Shown in pieces: positions 34,206 through 45,450 of a stretch of 64,000 nt of DNA. Position numbers and translations under genes: made by a program. This DNA is from Protea cynaroides (taxonomy: Eukaryota; Streptophyta; Magnoliopsida; Proteales; Proteaceae). The notes beneath the pieces were generated by a model. The model had not been told where the DNA came from and did not search any database. It was given only the letters and a program-made list of their open reading frames with translations. Numbering within the stretch: the stretch's first letter is position 1; each line of letters begins with the position of its first letter. Location: contig CM053275.1 in the NCBI GenBank assembly GCA_028583415.1, positions 87,724,278-87,788,277 of the forward strand, in the 5' to 3' direction.

Positions 34206-34380
34206 ATGGGGTCGTGTAAAGATGAGACATCAAGCCAGCTGTGGAGAGGGTTGAAGACCCTCTTCTTCTTGGTGACTACGCTGATTTCTCTACCCCTGCC
34301 CTTCTTGTCATAGCCGATGCAGTTCTCCCTTATGCAATTCTCTCCACTTCAAACCCTAGAAAAACCTTTGATTGATTCAA
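34206..34380 (+). pseudogene. Membrane-segment coding relic, first-exon-like
   Basis: An ATG at 34206 opens MGSCKDETSSQLWRGLKTLF followed by a hydrophobic run (FLVTTLISLPLPFL) and a stop. A one-base shift near 34310 continues as VIADAVLPYAILSTSNPRK. The pattern, a basic start, aromatic/aliphatic helix, then ADAVLPYAILS, recalls the N-terminus of a plant membrane-anchored alpha/beta-hydrolase-like family, but this is a weak memory-based match. It is probably a broken exon. Confidence 0.3.
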
Positions 34381-34581
34381 TTCTGATTCCTTGAACCTTG
34401 ATTGGAATGCATTGTTCATTCTAAAAGCAGCCAAGATAAGACCCCCTTTGTCAATTTCGTCATTTGTTCTTTGGGTTTAGCATATTACCTGATATAGAAG
34501 AAGGGAAAAACAAAAATTATGGGAGAAATTCCCAGAGAAGATGGAGGTGATGCAATAATTCATTAGCATCTACTTGTATCT

Positions 34582-34796
34582 TCTTGGATCTCATCACTAT
34601 TCATATCCATTGGGTCCCACATTCTAGAGGTGGGTCCCATATCATATCGACATCTTTCTTGAGTCTCATGATCACTCATACCCAGTGGATCCCACACTCT
34701 AGAGGTGGATCCCATATCATATCGGCATCCTTCTTGAATCTCATCATCACTCTAGAGGTGGGTCCCACACTCTAGAGGTGGATCCCATATCATATG
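34582..34796. repeat. 75-bp tandem repeat, about three units
   Basis: Units start CTTGGATCTCATC, CTTGAGTCTCATG and CTTGAATCTCATC at 34583, 34658 and 34733. Each contains CTAGAGGTGGATCCCATATC-type sequence; the last unit is shortened and has the CTAGAGGTGG segment twice. Confidence 0.88.
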
Positions 34797-35902
34797 GCCA
34801 GTGATAGTATCCCATATACATACAGTACATGTACATGCAAATGGAGTTTGGACAAAGATAAAATGGTAAATTCATACCAATATACGAGCAACTTTGACAT
34901 CAAATAAGTTTAGTCGAATGATGTCATCACTTACAGAACTATCCTAACGGACAGTCTCTTTAAAACAGACTTTGCAAATAGGGAAGGTTCCAATAATTTC
35001 ACCCAGAGTGAGTACTGCGTGGAATTAGCCTGTAATTTTCCCTGAGATTATAGATCCAAGTCCCAGGGAGGTCTTGGGTTTCCCTGCTCTGCTAAGTTGC
35101 TACTGGCGAAAGATCTAGGGGGACTACTTGCAAACTCACTGGGGTCATAAACCAAGGATGTAACTCAAAGCAGTCCAAAATCTTGCACCAAAAGAGAAAA
35201 AAATAGTCCAAATTCCAAAATCTAGCTGCTGAATTCTTCCCTGTTGTATGTGACAGACTCACTTTGCAGAAACGATACAGATGAGTGATCCATTTCTTCA
35301 TGTTTCTGCAAATCAAGACTAGTTCACCGAAGGGCTCATTCCCTTGCTCCACAAATCTCACTTTATGTCCCAACAACGTCTAGTATCCAAAACCAATTAG
35401 ACCTAACTAATACTAATATTGATGTGATCCATACTGTCAATAACCAGCAGTGAAGTTTGAAGCCATTCTAAGATGTCTGAGATTCCTGTATTTCTTTCTC
35501 TCTTTTCTCCTCCTACCTTCAATTTATCCACTGTTTTCCTTCTCAAACAAGTTCTCCAAGTCCAAGGTCACTAATTAATTTATCTGAGACACTCTGTGTG
35601 AAATTGAATGAGAGAGTTTCAAATCCATTTTCCAAGGTAAAAGAGGGACAGACACAGTATCATGACACAAAGGTAGCTTAAAGCTGAATCAAAAACCTTA
35701 CATTAAACATAGCAGAACGTTCTAAACATATACAGTTAACAATTTTTTTTTTTTACATATACACTCACTTCACAGACACTTACGCATCCAACTTAAAGGC
35801 AGTAAAGACCAAAAACCAAATCAAACTAAAACCAAGATCAAGAACAAGCCCAGACTCCTAAAACATACTTTAAAGTTATCTTGGCTGATTAGCTTCTCAG
35901 CA
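34797..35902. other. No gene recognised; 3' flank of the PMEI gene
   Basis: A 94-codon minus frame at 35092-35376 shows no family motif. The last 200 bp are AT-rich and would hold the PMEI 3' UTR and poly-A signals. Confidence 0.4.
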
Positions 35903-36511
35903 TCAAGCTTGGTGCTTGGAAGCATATCTGTTGATCAAGGCCAAAGCGTTGCTAGTGAAGTGAGCAACGTCGCTGATTCTGGCTCTAATGGCAGTCTTAA
36001 CATTCCCATCCATTGAATGCCCAGCAAACCCATCAACACAGGTGTTCTCATCAGTCAAAGCAGCACTGACCCAGGTCTGAACATTGCTCATATGCCATGA
36101 AAAATCACTCTGACTAGTAGATCTACCAGTCTGACCCATCTCCTTCATGGAACGACTGAGCCTATCCACAGTGTCTTTCATGTTGTCCAAACAGTCTTTC
36201 ACAGCTTGAGACTCCCTGCCCTTCAAACCCTTTACTCGAGTCATCATTGACACGTACACAGATGCTGATTCTGCCTTGTTGATGCTCACTGATAGTGCTG
36301 CTTCTGCCAGGTGCTGTGGGTTCCCCTTGATTTTATTGGCATAGACTGAGAGGGACTGCATACATAGCTTTGGGTAAAGAGTGGTGCTACATGATGTCTT
36401 GATGTATCCCAATGAACTTGAGCTTTTGCCGACGGCAACAGATTTGACCGTGCCGGCGAAGCAGACGAAACAGAGGAGTAGTAAGAAGGTAACGGTAGAT
36501 TGAGACATCAT
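35903..36511 (-). CDS. Plant invertase / pectin methylesterase inhibitor (PMEI) domain protein
   Basis: A 202-residue secreted protein of the PMEI/invertase inhibitor family, which binds cell-wall or vacuolar invertase, or pectin methylesterase, in a 1:1 complex. Residues 1-26 are a signal peptide (MSQSTVTFLLLLCFVCFAGT core). The four conserved Cys are present: TSCSTTLYPKLC forms the N-terminal hairpin pair, KDCLDNM and ENTCVDGF the second pair. The helical-bundle region and C-terminal ALALINRY are intact and length is typical. An upstream in-frame ATG at 36577 lies at the TATA box, so the Met at 36511 is preferred. Which enzyme is inhibited cannot be read from the sequence. Single exon; duplicated relics lie at 44361 and 51848. 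Confidence 0.93.
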   Translation of the reverse strand: MMSQSTVTFLLLLCFVCFAGTVKSVAVGKSSSSLGYIKTSCSTTLYPKLCMQSLSVYANKIKGNPQHLAEAALSVSINKAESASVYVSMMTRVKGLKGRESQAVKDCLDNMKDTVDRLSRSMKEMGQTGRSTSQSDFSWHMSNVQTWVSAALTDENTCVDGFAGHSMDGNVKTAIRARISDVAHFTSNALALINRYASKHQA

Positions 36512-36578
36512 AGCAGAGATTGGATATGAGCTGAACAGGTGCTTGGATTGGCTGAGACACGGTTGGTTTATTATCACA

Positions 36579-36585
36579 TTTTATA
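36579..36585 (-). promoter_or_regulatory. TATA box of the PMEI gene
   Basis: Minus strand CTCCCTATAAAATG, about 70 bases upstream of the chosen start codon. This predicts a leader of roughly 40 bases and rules against the more upstream ATG. Confidence 0.65.
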
Positions 36586-36827
36586 GGGAGAAAGTGGAAG
36601 ACAAGAGAGAGGTCGGCTAGGGTTAGGGTCACATGACCCATTTTACTTGGGCCCACTTTGTGCTGATCCTGTTTTTCTTGCAGATCTAAAGATCTTCATT
36701 TTATTCAATTCAAATATATTTTAGTGTGAGCTTTTGTTTTTTTGTTTTTTTCTTTTTTGCTTTTGGATCAGATTTCAAAAAAAAAGTCAGAGTTGGTGAT
36801 CCTGTTTAGAAAAGAACGACATCAAAA

Positions 36828-39800
36828 GAAACCATGTTAGTCGTTTTGGTTCAACTGAGATAACTCAGTTCTGATTGATAACCATTACAAGATTTGATTG
36901 GGAAATTTGCTGAATTAAATAATAACCCATCTAGTTCCATTGATTTGATTCTTCCCATTGTGGGTTCTGAATCTCTGATTAATTATTTCTCTGTTTTTTT
37001 GTTTTTGTTTTTCAAAACAGAATTGGATTTGTATGCTATTATAACTGAGGAGGTGAAATGGGAGAGTTACTGTGGATCAGACAAGAATGATGGCAATCCC
37101 TGGACCCACCAAGGTGTTGTATGAGAGAAAGAGAGACCGAAATTTAAGAAGAATGATGACGATTCTCTCTGTTTTAAGATTAAGTGCATCATGAACTTTT
37201 GAAGGCTTTTCAAAATACCCAAGCTTTGAAATTTTCTGTTCTTGACCAACTGCCAAGGCTTTCAGATTACCTCTGTTTTAGATTCACCGTAATTTGCGCT
37301 ATAATGGATTTCTTTTTAAAAGTGAAGAATTCCAGTTGAATTCGAGTGTTTTGGTTTCTTTTATGACAAAATTATTCCGGATTTTTATGCAATATTTGGA
37401 AGATTTTAGATTTGAGACAAAATTAACTAACTTTGTCTGTTAGTTAAAGTAAAATATTAAAACAAGATGGTGTATAAATTCATATAGGCCAAGGAGAAGA
37501 GAAGAACAACACAAAAGAATAAGAGAGTGGAAAAGTGAAGATCCCAGTCGGGCTATGGTCATTGTTAACACAAAGTGAGACAATTAGTTTAGTACTACCA
37601 TGGATTTAGTGATGGGATCGGATCAAATCGAGATCAGTCTGGGCGGATATTGTACAGGACCCGTGTCGACATGATTAACAAGGATTGTCAATCCAGGGAT
37701 ATCACCCGGCTAATCGCATTGCCGAATGCATACACTTGAACCTTGAGTGCTATCCGATCCTGTTGGATCTTCTCCTGGATTGGATCTTCTCCGGTCATTG
37801 GAGCCACTAACTTTTTTTTGATAAGTACTTCAATCACTAAGTCATGACCAAAGAAACTGAACAAAGAATTTTTTTCCTTTAGAAAGGCTATAAATTCATT
37901 AATTTTCATATCCGACAATGACCACGTACACTTGTTCTTTTCCCTTGTGATAGTAAGAAGCTAGCTAGCCCATGCCAGCCTGCCAGGCATGGGCTTTTCT
38001 TGTTTTCATTCCCGAATAATTCTTGGCAATTCTACTAAGAGCCACCTTTATCTTTGTCCCCTCTCTCTAATATAGAAATAATTCTTGTCAATTCTACTAA
38101 GAGCCACCTTTATCTTTGTCTCCTCTCTCTAATATAGAAATATCATCAATATAATTTCTCCCTTCCAATCTTATCTGGAGAATATGCTTCAAATTTCTTG
38201 TTGCTATTAGAATCTGCATGTTTATTCTTCTGAGGTCAGCGATGGTTTAAAGTAGGACTAATCCACAGAAGACAAGATAAAAGATAGCAGAGATTAAGAT
38301 TTATACTCTGGTATCGCTTCGATGTTAAGTCAGGACTCCAAACGATAAACAAGAAATCGAGTTAAGCAGTACTTTGGAAAATCCGAAACAGGAAAAGGAA
38401 AAGGGGAACAATAGAAAATAATAAATGAGTAATAAATGCAATGTAAATGAGGCTAATTGATTACCTTGGGGGTTGGCATCAATTTATAATGAATGAGTAA
38501 AGTCCTTCATGTCGGATTTGCCCTTGACTTTAAGATAGAAAGATCGGATGTGTCCCTAAACAAGTCCACTTTTACGAAAAAGACAATTTTGTTCCTAGTC
38601 CTTGGGGACTTTCGTCCACTTAATATGTCCACATGTCACACTCTTAATGGTCAATACTATTTACACCTAACACTCCTAAAAACCCTTCTTCCATTAATGA
38701 GTTCTCCCTTTCTCTTTGTGCTCCTATTAATAAATAAGGAAAGAAACAATGATACATTTAAAAAATAGATACAATTTTTATATTGAAAATATTTTACAAT
38801 AAAACAAACTTAATCGAAGCTAGTGTGAATTCAAATTAAAGAGATTTTTTACCAAATAAAATTAAAGAGATTTTTTAAGAATAGTGGGGACAAGGGCATG
38901 TGTTTGAGCTTTATTAAAGGACCTTCACCAAGCCAAGGGGAACCCTTGTCAGTCTATGTGAACACATCACTGACTCCAAAGAAATGGTATATCTTTATGT
39001 CCTGTAAGCTTTCTTTTCTTTTTTTTTGGGTAACAAGCCTGTAAGCTTTCTTAAAGCAAGTTTGAAGCTTTATTCTAAATACTAAAGATGGTGTGAATGT
39101 GTGTTCTGATTGTTTGAGCATTCAATATGATCAGATTACACTACAGTTGATCAATATAACTATTAACTGTCATTTTAGAATTCCGATCAGATCGACTGAT
39201 TTGGATCAGGTCAGTCCAATCTTCTGTTTTTTTGATCGTTTCATCTTTTTAGGGTCTAAATTCACGGCCGGCCTATTTCAATTACTTGAACATTGGGTCT
39301 AGTTACCCTTTTAAAAAATTTAATGAAATATGATTCAGATTCCACTTTGATTCTTTGATATTTTTTTTATTTTTTATTATAATTTACCTTGAGTCTTTGT
39401 TTGATAGAAGAGATTAGTACTACTTTATAAGCAAACATCAACATATTTCCTTTGTTTAAGATTGAGTAGGAGGATTATCATGATCATAATAATAAAAAAA
39501 ATAAGATCACAAAGACCTAATTTGTTCTACCAAAAAAAAGGAATAAAAAAAGAAAACCTAATTTGCATTGGTTTGGACTTTAGTATGACTGGAGATTTAA
39601 AATCAAGAAAAGCTTCAATAATGCTAATGGTGAAGTGATTGGGAATCATGTGAAGGTTGAGTGTCTTTTTCGTTTTCTTGTTTACCAAGCCGACAAGCAC
39701 ACTTTTTTTTTTTTTTGGACGTATGGCTGCTGTCTATATTCCACCACATTTATCATAGTTTGGAAGCAAAAACTTCTAAAACTTCAGACCAAAGAAACCA
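36828..39800. repeat. About 3-kb duplicated non-coding unit, copy A
   Basis: Runs from ACCATGTTAGTCGTTTTGG to the next ACCATGTTAGATGTTTTGG near 39800. Marker blocks recur in order in the other copies: GAATTTGCTGAATTAAATAA-like, GACCCACCAAGGTGTT, TTCCAGTTGAATTCGAGTG, CCATGGATTTAGTGATGGGA, AGAGCCACCTTTATCTTTG, ATGGTGTGAATGTG, AAAGCTTCAATAATGCTAAT. No open frame is shared between copies, so the unit is non-coding or decayed. Confidence 0.8.
38015..38138. repeat. 62-bp tandem duplication in copy A
   Basis: Two adjacent units containing CTACTAAGAGCCACCTTTAT. The paralogous site at about 47090-47160 has one unit, so the duplication is specific to copy A. Confidence 0.9.
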
Positions 39801-42530
39801 TGTTAGATGTTTTGGTTGATCTAAGATAATTCAGACCAGGTCATTGTTCAAAGCCTCGTTGAGAACTCAAGAATCCAAAAGTTTTCAAATAAGTCGAGAC
39901 GAGATCTTGAGATTCTGGACTAGTTCTGATCTCAAAATTTTCAATCATTCCTTTACATTTTTTATCAGTTTTCAATTGATCTCGATAAAATATATGATTT
40001 TCTGATTGTATGCTCTTGACTATTTTGGATTTTTTTTATTATAACAATTAACTAATTAACTATTATTATTTTTATTCTTCTCCTAAAATATAATTTTACT
40101 GGTTCATTTAGTCTTCTTTGATCTTCTACACATTTGAACTTTAAATCGACAATACCAAACATGAATGTAAATTCAAACAACCACCATATGTGATTATTTT
40201 ACAATTTTTTTGGTTTAAATATATTTATATATACTAAAATAGGATTTTTCTCTAGTATTAGGCCTTAAAATGATCATTTTAGCCATTTTAAGGACGAAAC
40301 ACACTTTTAAGCCCTCGCAATTTTTTTTTACAGTGTCTCATTGAGTCTCGGTTTCCCAGAGAATCGAGACACCCTCGAGATTCAAGATTTTGAACCTTGA
40401 AGCAGATTGACAACTAATTCAAGATATGGATGGAAAATTTACTGAGTTGTATAATAACCCATCTAATTCAATTGATTTGGTTCTTCCCATTATGGATTTT
40501 GATTTGATCAATTGTTTTTTTTTTTTTTCTTTTCAAATCAGAATTGAATTAGTATGCAATTATAACTGAGGAGGTGAAATGGGAGAGCTACAGTAGATGA
40601 TCAATTACGAGTTGAAATGGATATTCAACAAGAATGACGGCAATCCCTGGAGCCACCAAAGTCTCCTTATACGAGAGAGATACCGAAAATTAATAAGAAT
40701 GATGCTGATTCTCCCTGTTTTAAGCTTGACAGCATCATAAACTTTCAAGGCTTTTCAAATTACCCAAGTTTTGAACTTTCATCTGTTCTTGAGCAACTCC
40801 GAAGGCTTTCAAATTATCTCTGTTTAAGAAATATTTGAAAATTTTAGATTTGAGACAAAATTAACAAATTTGATTCCCAGAGAGCTAAATAGAAAGGAGT
40901 AAATGAGCAGCAAATGTAAAGTGAGTGGGGCTAATTGATCACCTTGGGGATTGACAATTAGTACGAGCACATGTCACAGTCTTAATGGCCAGTACTATTT
41001 ATACCTAACACTTCAAAGATAAAAAAACTCTTTCATTAATGAGTTCTCTCTCTACTTCTCCACAGTGTCCAAATCCTCTCTTCCTCGACTCTCTGGCTTT
41101 CACTTCATCTAACCATTGGAGTTTTGAGCAGGCTTGAACCGATTGGATGGGGTGAGAACTGGGGAAAAGAGGATTTGGACTCTCACATACACTAAATAAA
41201 TAGGATCTACATCCTCTCCTCCTCCTAGAGTTTCTAGAGGAGAGGTGGCACCCCTATTGAATGGACGACACCTAAGGCGTAGGTGAATCCGAGCCTTCCA
41301 ACAGAGCCGACACTCCCTGTTGGTTTAGTTTATCAATTAAGTGTCGACTCGGATGGAGGGTTCGGATTCACTGGAGCCCCAGGTGTCATCTATCTAATGT
41401 GACGCCACCTCTCCTCTATAAACTCTCAGAGGATAGGATTTGAATTCAAATAAATGAGGAAAAAAACAATCTCTCAATATATGTAAAGAAATATATTTAA
41501 AAATAGACAATTTTTATATTGGAAATTTTTTTATGTAAAATATTATTTACATAAATTTTTTTTACAACAAATCAAACTTAATCCAAACTAAGGTGAATTC
41601 AAATTAAAGAGATTTAAAAAAAATTAAAGAGATTTTTAGGAATGGTGGGGACATAGGCTTGTGGTTCAGCTACATTACAAAAGCTTCGCGAAGCCCAAGG
41701 GAACCCTTGTCTATGTGAACATATCACTTACTCCAAAGAAGTTGTATATCTTTATGGCCGGTAGGCTCTTTAAATGCAAAGTTTGAAGCCTTATTCTAGA
41801 TGGAAAAGATGGTGTGAATGTGTTCTGATTGTTATTGTGATTGTTGTTGTTTGAGTATTGAATATGATCAGATTAGATTATAGTTGGCCCACATGATTAT
41901 TAACTGTCATCTTAAAACTCTAGTCAGATCGGCTGATTTGGATCAGGTCAATTCGATCTTTCGTTTATTAGGTCATTTCAGTCTATTTGGATCCAAATTT
42001 ATGGCCAGTCAATTTCGATTACTTGAACCTTGGATCTAGTTATCCTTTTAAAATATCTAATAAAATATGATTCTGGTTCCTACTTGAGTCTTTGATTAAT
42101 AAAAAATATTAGTACTAGTTTATAAGCGAACATCAACATATGTCCTTGTTTAAGGTTGAGTGGGAGGATTATGATCACAATAATAAAAAAATAAGATCAC
42201 AAAGACCTAATTTGCATTAGTTTGGACTTAAGGATGACTATGGAGATTTATTTAATCAAGGAAAGCTTCAATAATGCTAATGGTGAAGTGACTGAGAATG
42301 TGGAGGTTCAGTGTCTTTTTCATTTTCTTGTTTACAAAGCCGACAAGGGCACTTTTTTTTTTTTTTCTTTTTAGGTGGACGTATGGCTGCTGTCTATATT
42401 CTAGATTTATTGTAGTTTGGAAAGTGTCTAAAACTACAAGGTGTGAACCTGACAAGTTCACAATCTTTATGCAAAATAATTTTCTCATGTTGTTCGGTTT
42501 TTTCAACTATGATCCAAGGATTCAAGTTCA
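39800..42530. repeat. About 3-kb duplicated unit, copy B
   Basis: Head-to-tail after copy A. Shares AATAACCCATCTAATTCAAT (40449), GGAGCCACCAAAGTCTCC (40648), the 41640-42470 tail with TGGTGGGGACAT, ATGGTGTGAATGTG and AAGCTTCAATAATGCTAATG, and ends near the GTTTGGAAAGTGTCTAAAAC site. It lacks the PMEI part and carries a MITE at 41203. Confidence 0.78.
41203..41447. mobile_element. Palindromic Mutator-like MITE, copy 7
   Basis: 245 bp between AAATAAATA and AAATAAATG (8 of 9). Starts GGATCTACATCCTCTCCTCC and ends with the inverse of GAATTCAAATCCTATCCTCT. Interior words GGTGAATCCGAGCC and GTGTCGACTCGGATGGAGGG pair as in the other copies; more diverged. Confidence 0.87.
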
Positions 42531-42946
42531 CTTGACATGTATACTGATGTCTTAATATGCACATCGAGTGAATTGCAGCCACTGGATCAGGACTAGAGTC
42601 CTACCAATGACAGTTTAGGATCCGAACTCACCTTCATTAGCGTATTTAAAGGATTGATTCCTCCCGAGATAGTAAGGCTATGAATTGTGATTACATGGTT
42701 CAACTCAGAATCAGGCGAGGGGGGATCTGATACTAGGTTGAACCGGTTCAGATCGAGATGGATCGGTCTTATACGTGTGAAAATCACCCTAACACTGTTT
42801 TCAATCAGGATGTGACTGGGAGATGAGTGAGTCCTTGAGTCATGATTGTGAAAGAAACCTATTTGTTCAATGTGAGTTACATATGGAAGACAACACATGA
42901 TTTGCTTGTATCCATGGCTCAGAATTAGGCCAAACTCTTGTACAGG
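42531..42946. other. No gene recognised
   Basis: A 101-codon minus frame at 42593-42898 has no known motif. The stretch separates repeat copy B from the RNase H relic. Confidence 0.35.
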
Positions 42947-43200
42947 TTAACAACAGTACCTTTCTAGAAAGAGAGTTAGCAATGTTGTGTTTCTAAATTG
43001 AAAGTATAAACCCTGAAAATAAGATTGTAAGTGGAGAATATCATCAAGAATCAGAGAAGACAGGAGAGCTACGCTAATTGGATGGTCAAGCAAGTAAGCC
43101 ACCACCTTTAGGTTATCGGATTCCACTGTCAACTACTCAACACGGTCATTTATGGCCACTAACAACGCAGCAAGAATGGCCAAAGCCTTCGCCAAATAGA
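42947..43200 (-). pseudogene. LINE RNase H-like domain relic, second
   Basis: Minus strand reads LAKALAILAALLVAINDR, a stop, then LTVESDNLKVVAYLLDH, SSLILDDILHLQSYF and QFRNTTLLTLFLERY. The order AxA-L..AL, VESD, LxxDI and R.N..A is the C-terminal half of the RVT_3-type RNase H domain. An in-frame stop sits before LTVESD. It is unrelated in extent to the relic at 23377 (which holds the N-terminal half). Confidence 0.65.
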
Positions 43201-43372
43201 AATGATAGCAACAAGGTTCCAAGATAGCCAAAATGAGAATACCTTTATGATCACATCCCAATCCATCTTGTTTCTCTGATTTGATACTGACAAGCTAGAG
43301 AAGACGGGGACCATTGTCGACATCTCAAAGGTTGATTGTGAAGGTTGATTAGGAATTTTTTTAACCCCATAT

Positions 43373-43470
43373 GAACCTCCTCCATATGAACCTCCATATT
43401 AGCCTCCAACATATGAGCCTTCATATAAGCCTCCTCCATATAAACCTTCTGTCATTGATTCAAGTAATTA
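43373..43470 (+). pseudogene. Proline-rich (PPYEPP-type) coding relic
   Basis: One plus-strand frame reads PPPYEPPY, stop, PPTYEPSYKPPPYKPS, from a 12-base-period repeat (CCTCCATATGAA). This is the pattern of proline-rich cell-wall proteins. Too short and interrupted to be a gene. Confidence 0.35.
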
Positions 43471-43661
43471 GATTCTTTCTTGTACATCTATCAAATTATT
43501 TTGAGAAAGATGTCACTTGGTTTGAGGACTCTGGCTGATCCGGGGTCGATCCCAAGTAAGCACAGAAAAATCCCCAAGTTTGGTACATAAGGGTGGGGTT
43601 CGATCCGGCCCGATCCCATTCTTCATACTTGAATCTTGCCCGGATGTAAGGGTGTCAATTT

Positions 43662-43810
43662 TTGATCCACACTATGTCTTCTAAACGGGACCAACCCACA
43701 CTGTTTACTAAATTGCAGGGCCTAAGGCCGGATCGATTATTAATCGGGCATTCACGGTGCAGGGGTGTAGCCTAACGGTTGCCTGATTGCACCGACCGAT
43801 TGAAGAACCA
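43662..43810. repeat. Dispersed repeat fragment related to 25845-26020
   Basis: Starts GGGTGTCAATTTTTGATCC and shares GGATCGATTATTAATCGGG and TTCACGGTGCAGGGGTG with the 25.9-kb region. Confidence 0.5.
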
Positions 43811-43874
43811 CTGGGTTGCCTAAAGCCCTAAACCTTAAATGTCTCTCATTCTCCATCTTCATTTTCGTTCTTTC

Positions 43875-43877
<3 letters not shown>

Positions 43878-43921
<44 letters not shown>
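43878..43921. repeat. (CT)n microsatellite
   Basis: About 22 CT units. It lies just left of the segment duplicated at 51437. Confidence 0.95.
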
Positions 43922-43923
<2 letters not shown>

Positions 43924-44360
43924 TCTACAATGCAAAGGTGCTACTACTCCCGCTTCATTTGCATTTTAGATTGTTTGCACTTGCCACACTACTATCGCTC
44001 CTTCTTCGTTTTCATTTTGGATTGTTAGCACTCAGCCACTTTGCACCGAGTTATTTATACTACAAATTTATGGCCTGCACGTGGCTCTGCATCTTTATTA
44101 ACTCATTTTCTTGATTTCCATTGCCTTGGTCATTGAAAGGTCCGATTGCATTTATCAGTATCCTATATTTTATGGTATCTTATGTTAGGATCCATGGGAA
44201 TTTATGCTATAAGTTGCAATGCTCTTGTTTATTTAATGCTAATATTTTGTTTACTAAAAAGAATGATAATATTTTAATCGAACCCCATTATTACTAATTT
44301 CTATTGACTTTTCCCTTTAAGGAATCAGAAGGGAAAAATCATAAAAAAAGATCCCATATT

Positions 44361-44835
44361 TGTTGATGCTCACTGATAGGGATCCGCATCTTCTCCTCCC
44401 AGAGGTTTTTGGGAGGACAGCGGCAGCTTTATTTGGATGGTCAACACGTGGCTCTCGGGTGAATCCAAGACCCACGTCTGAGCCGACACCTAGCCGACAA
44501 GCCGAGCCGACAGGGGATGTCAGCTAGGACACGGGTCTCGGATTTATGCGAGAGCCACATGGCGGCCATCCAGGTAAGGCTGCCACATCCTCCCAGAACT
44601 GGGAGTAGAAGATGTGAATCCCACTGATAGTGCACCTCTGCCAATTGTTGTGGGTACCGCTGGATTTGTTGACTGCTGAGAGGGACTGCACACATAGTTT
44701 TGGGTAAGGAGTGGCGCTACATGAGGTCTTGATGTATCCCATTTAATTTGAGCTTTTACCGATGGTGGTAGATTTGGCCGTGCTGGAGAAACAGAGGAAG
44801 CAAAGTAGTAAGAAGGTAAAGGTAGACTGTGACAT
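44361..44835 (-). pseudogene. PMEI pseudogene, copy C
   Basis: Paralog of the N-terminal third of the gene at 35903. The signal peptide (MSQSTFTFLLLCFLCF) is followed by an in-frame TAA just before GYIKTSCSATPYPKLC, where the intact gene has Ser. Only sequence up to the TTGTTGATGCTCACTGATAG point remains, and that site is split by a 242-bp MITE. The downstream two thirds are absent. Clearly non-functional. Confidence 0.9.
44380..44621. mobile_element. Palindromic Mutator-like MITE, copy 8, in PMEI pseudogene
   Basis: 242 bp, GGATCCGCATCTTCTCCTCC to the inverse of GGATTCACATCTTCTACTCC. The target duplication CACTGATAG is perfect (44371-44379 and 44622-44630). The intact PMEI gene has CACTGATAG once at 36287-36295, the unoccupied site. 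CACGTGGC is at 44445-44452 and GCCGAC at 44482, 44493 and 44506. Confidence 0.95.
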
Positions 44836-44892
44836 CTTTGTAGATTGGATATGAACTAAGCAGCTGGTTGGATTGGTTGAAACAAGGTTGGA

Positions 44893-45012
44893 GATTAAGG
44901 TTTATCCAAATCCTCTCCTCCCAAAGGTTCGAGAGGAGAGACAATAACCCCATTGGATGGCCAACACTTGGGACTCAGATGAATCCGAGCTTTCCATTTG
45001 AGTCGACAACCC
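44893..45012. mobile_element. Half copy of the palindromic MITE
   Basis: Has only one arm: CCAAATCCTCTCCTCCCAAA, then AGGAGAGACAATAACC, GGCCAACACTTGG and GAATCCGAGC, ending at GTCGACAACCCC near the normal centre. It lies between the pseudogene start and the position of its TATA-like TTATATAG. Adjacent to it ATTATGACATTATAT is repeated. Shared with copy D, so it predates that duplication. Confidence 0.75.
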
Positions 45013-45301
45013 CATTATGACATTATATATTATTATGACATTATATAGAGAGAGTGTGGAAGGCTAGGGTTAGGGTCACATGACCCGTTTCACTTGGGCC
45101 TAGTATGTGCTGATTTTTTTATTATTATTATTATTATTTTTGTGCAGATCCAAAGATCTATAGTTCATTTTATTCAATTCAAATATAATATTACTGTGAG
45201 CTAGTGATTTTTATTCTTATTTTTTGACCGGATTTCAAAAAAAAAGTCAGAGTTGATGACTCTGTCTTGAAAAGAATGACATAAAAAGGAAACCATTTTA
45301 G

Positions 45302-45450
45302 GTAACTAAATCCTCTCCTGCGGTCCTACCGCCTGCCAAGGGCTGGATTTCAGCCGGCTCACCCCCCAATGTATTGACAAGTGATCAGACCGAACCCCGG
45401 CTCTTACATCAGCGACAGAAATCTCCTGCCGCAGGAGACGATTTGGATCC
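45302..45450. mobile_element. Short Mutator-like MITE variant, 149 bp
   Basis: Flanked by perfect CCATTTTAG duplications (45293-45301 and 45451-45459). Ends GTAACTAAATCCTCTCCTGC and, inverted, GGATCCAAATCGTCTCCTGC. The outer ends match the 242-bp family but the middle is different. Copy D has the unoccupied CCATTTTAG at 52775-52783, so the insertion came after the C/D duplication. Confidence 0.93.

Noticed and set aside
34582..34796. CRISPR-like regular repeats
   Set aside because: Three 75-bp units with no spacers: an ordinary tandem repeat in a plant genome.
36512..36577. Upstream ATG extending PMEI by 22 residues
   Set aside because: It lies at the TATA box and would place a polar stretch ahead of a good signal peptide.
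42252..42582. Frames on both strands near 42.3 kb
   Set aside because: Part of the non-coding ~3-kb unit; the other copies do not keep the frames open.
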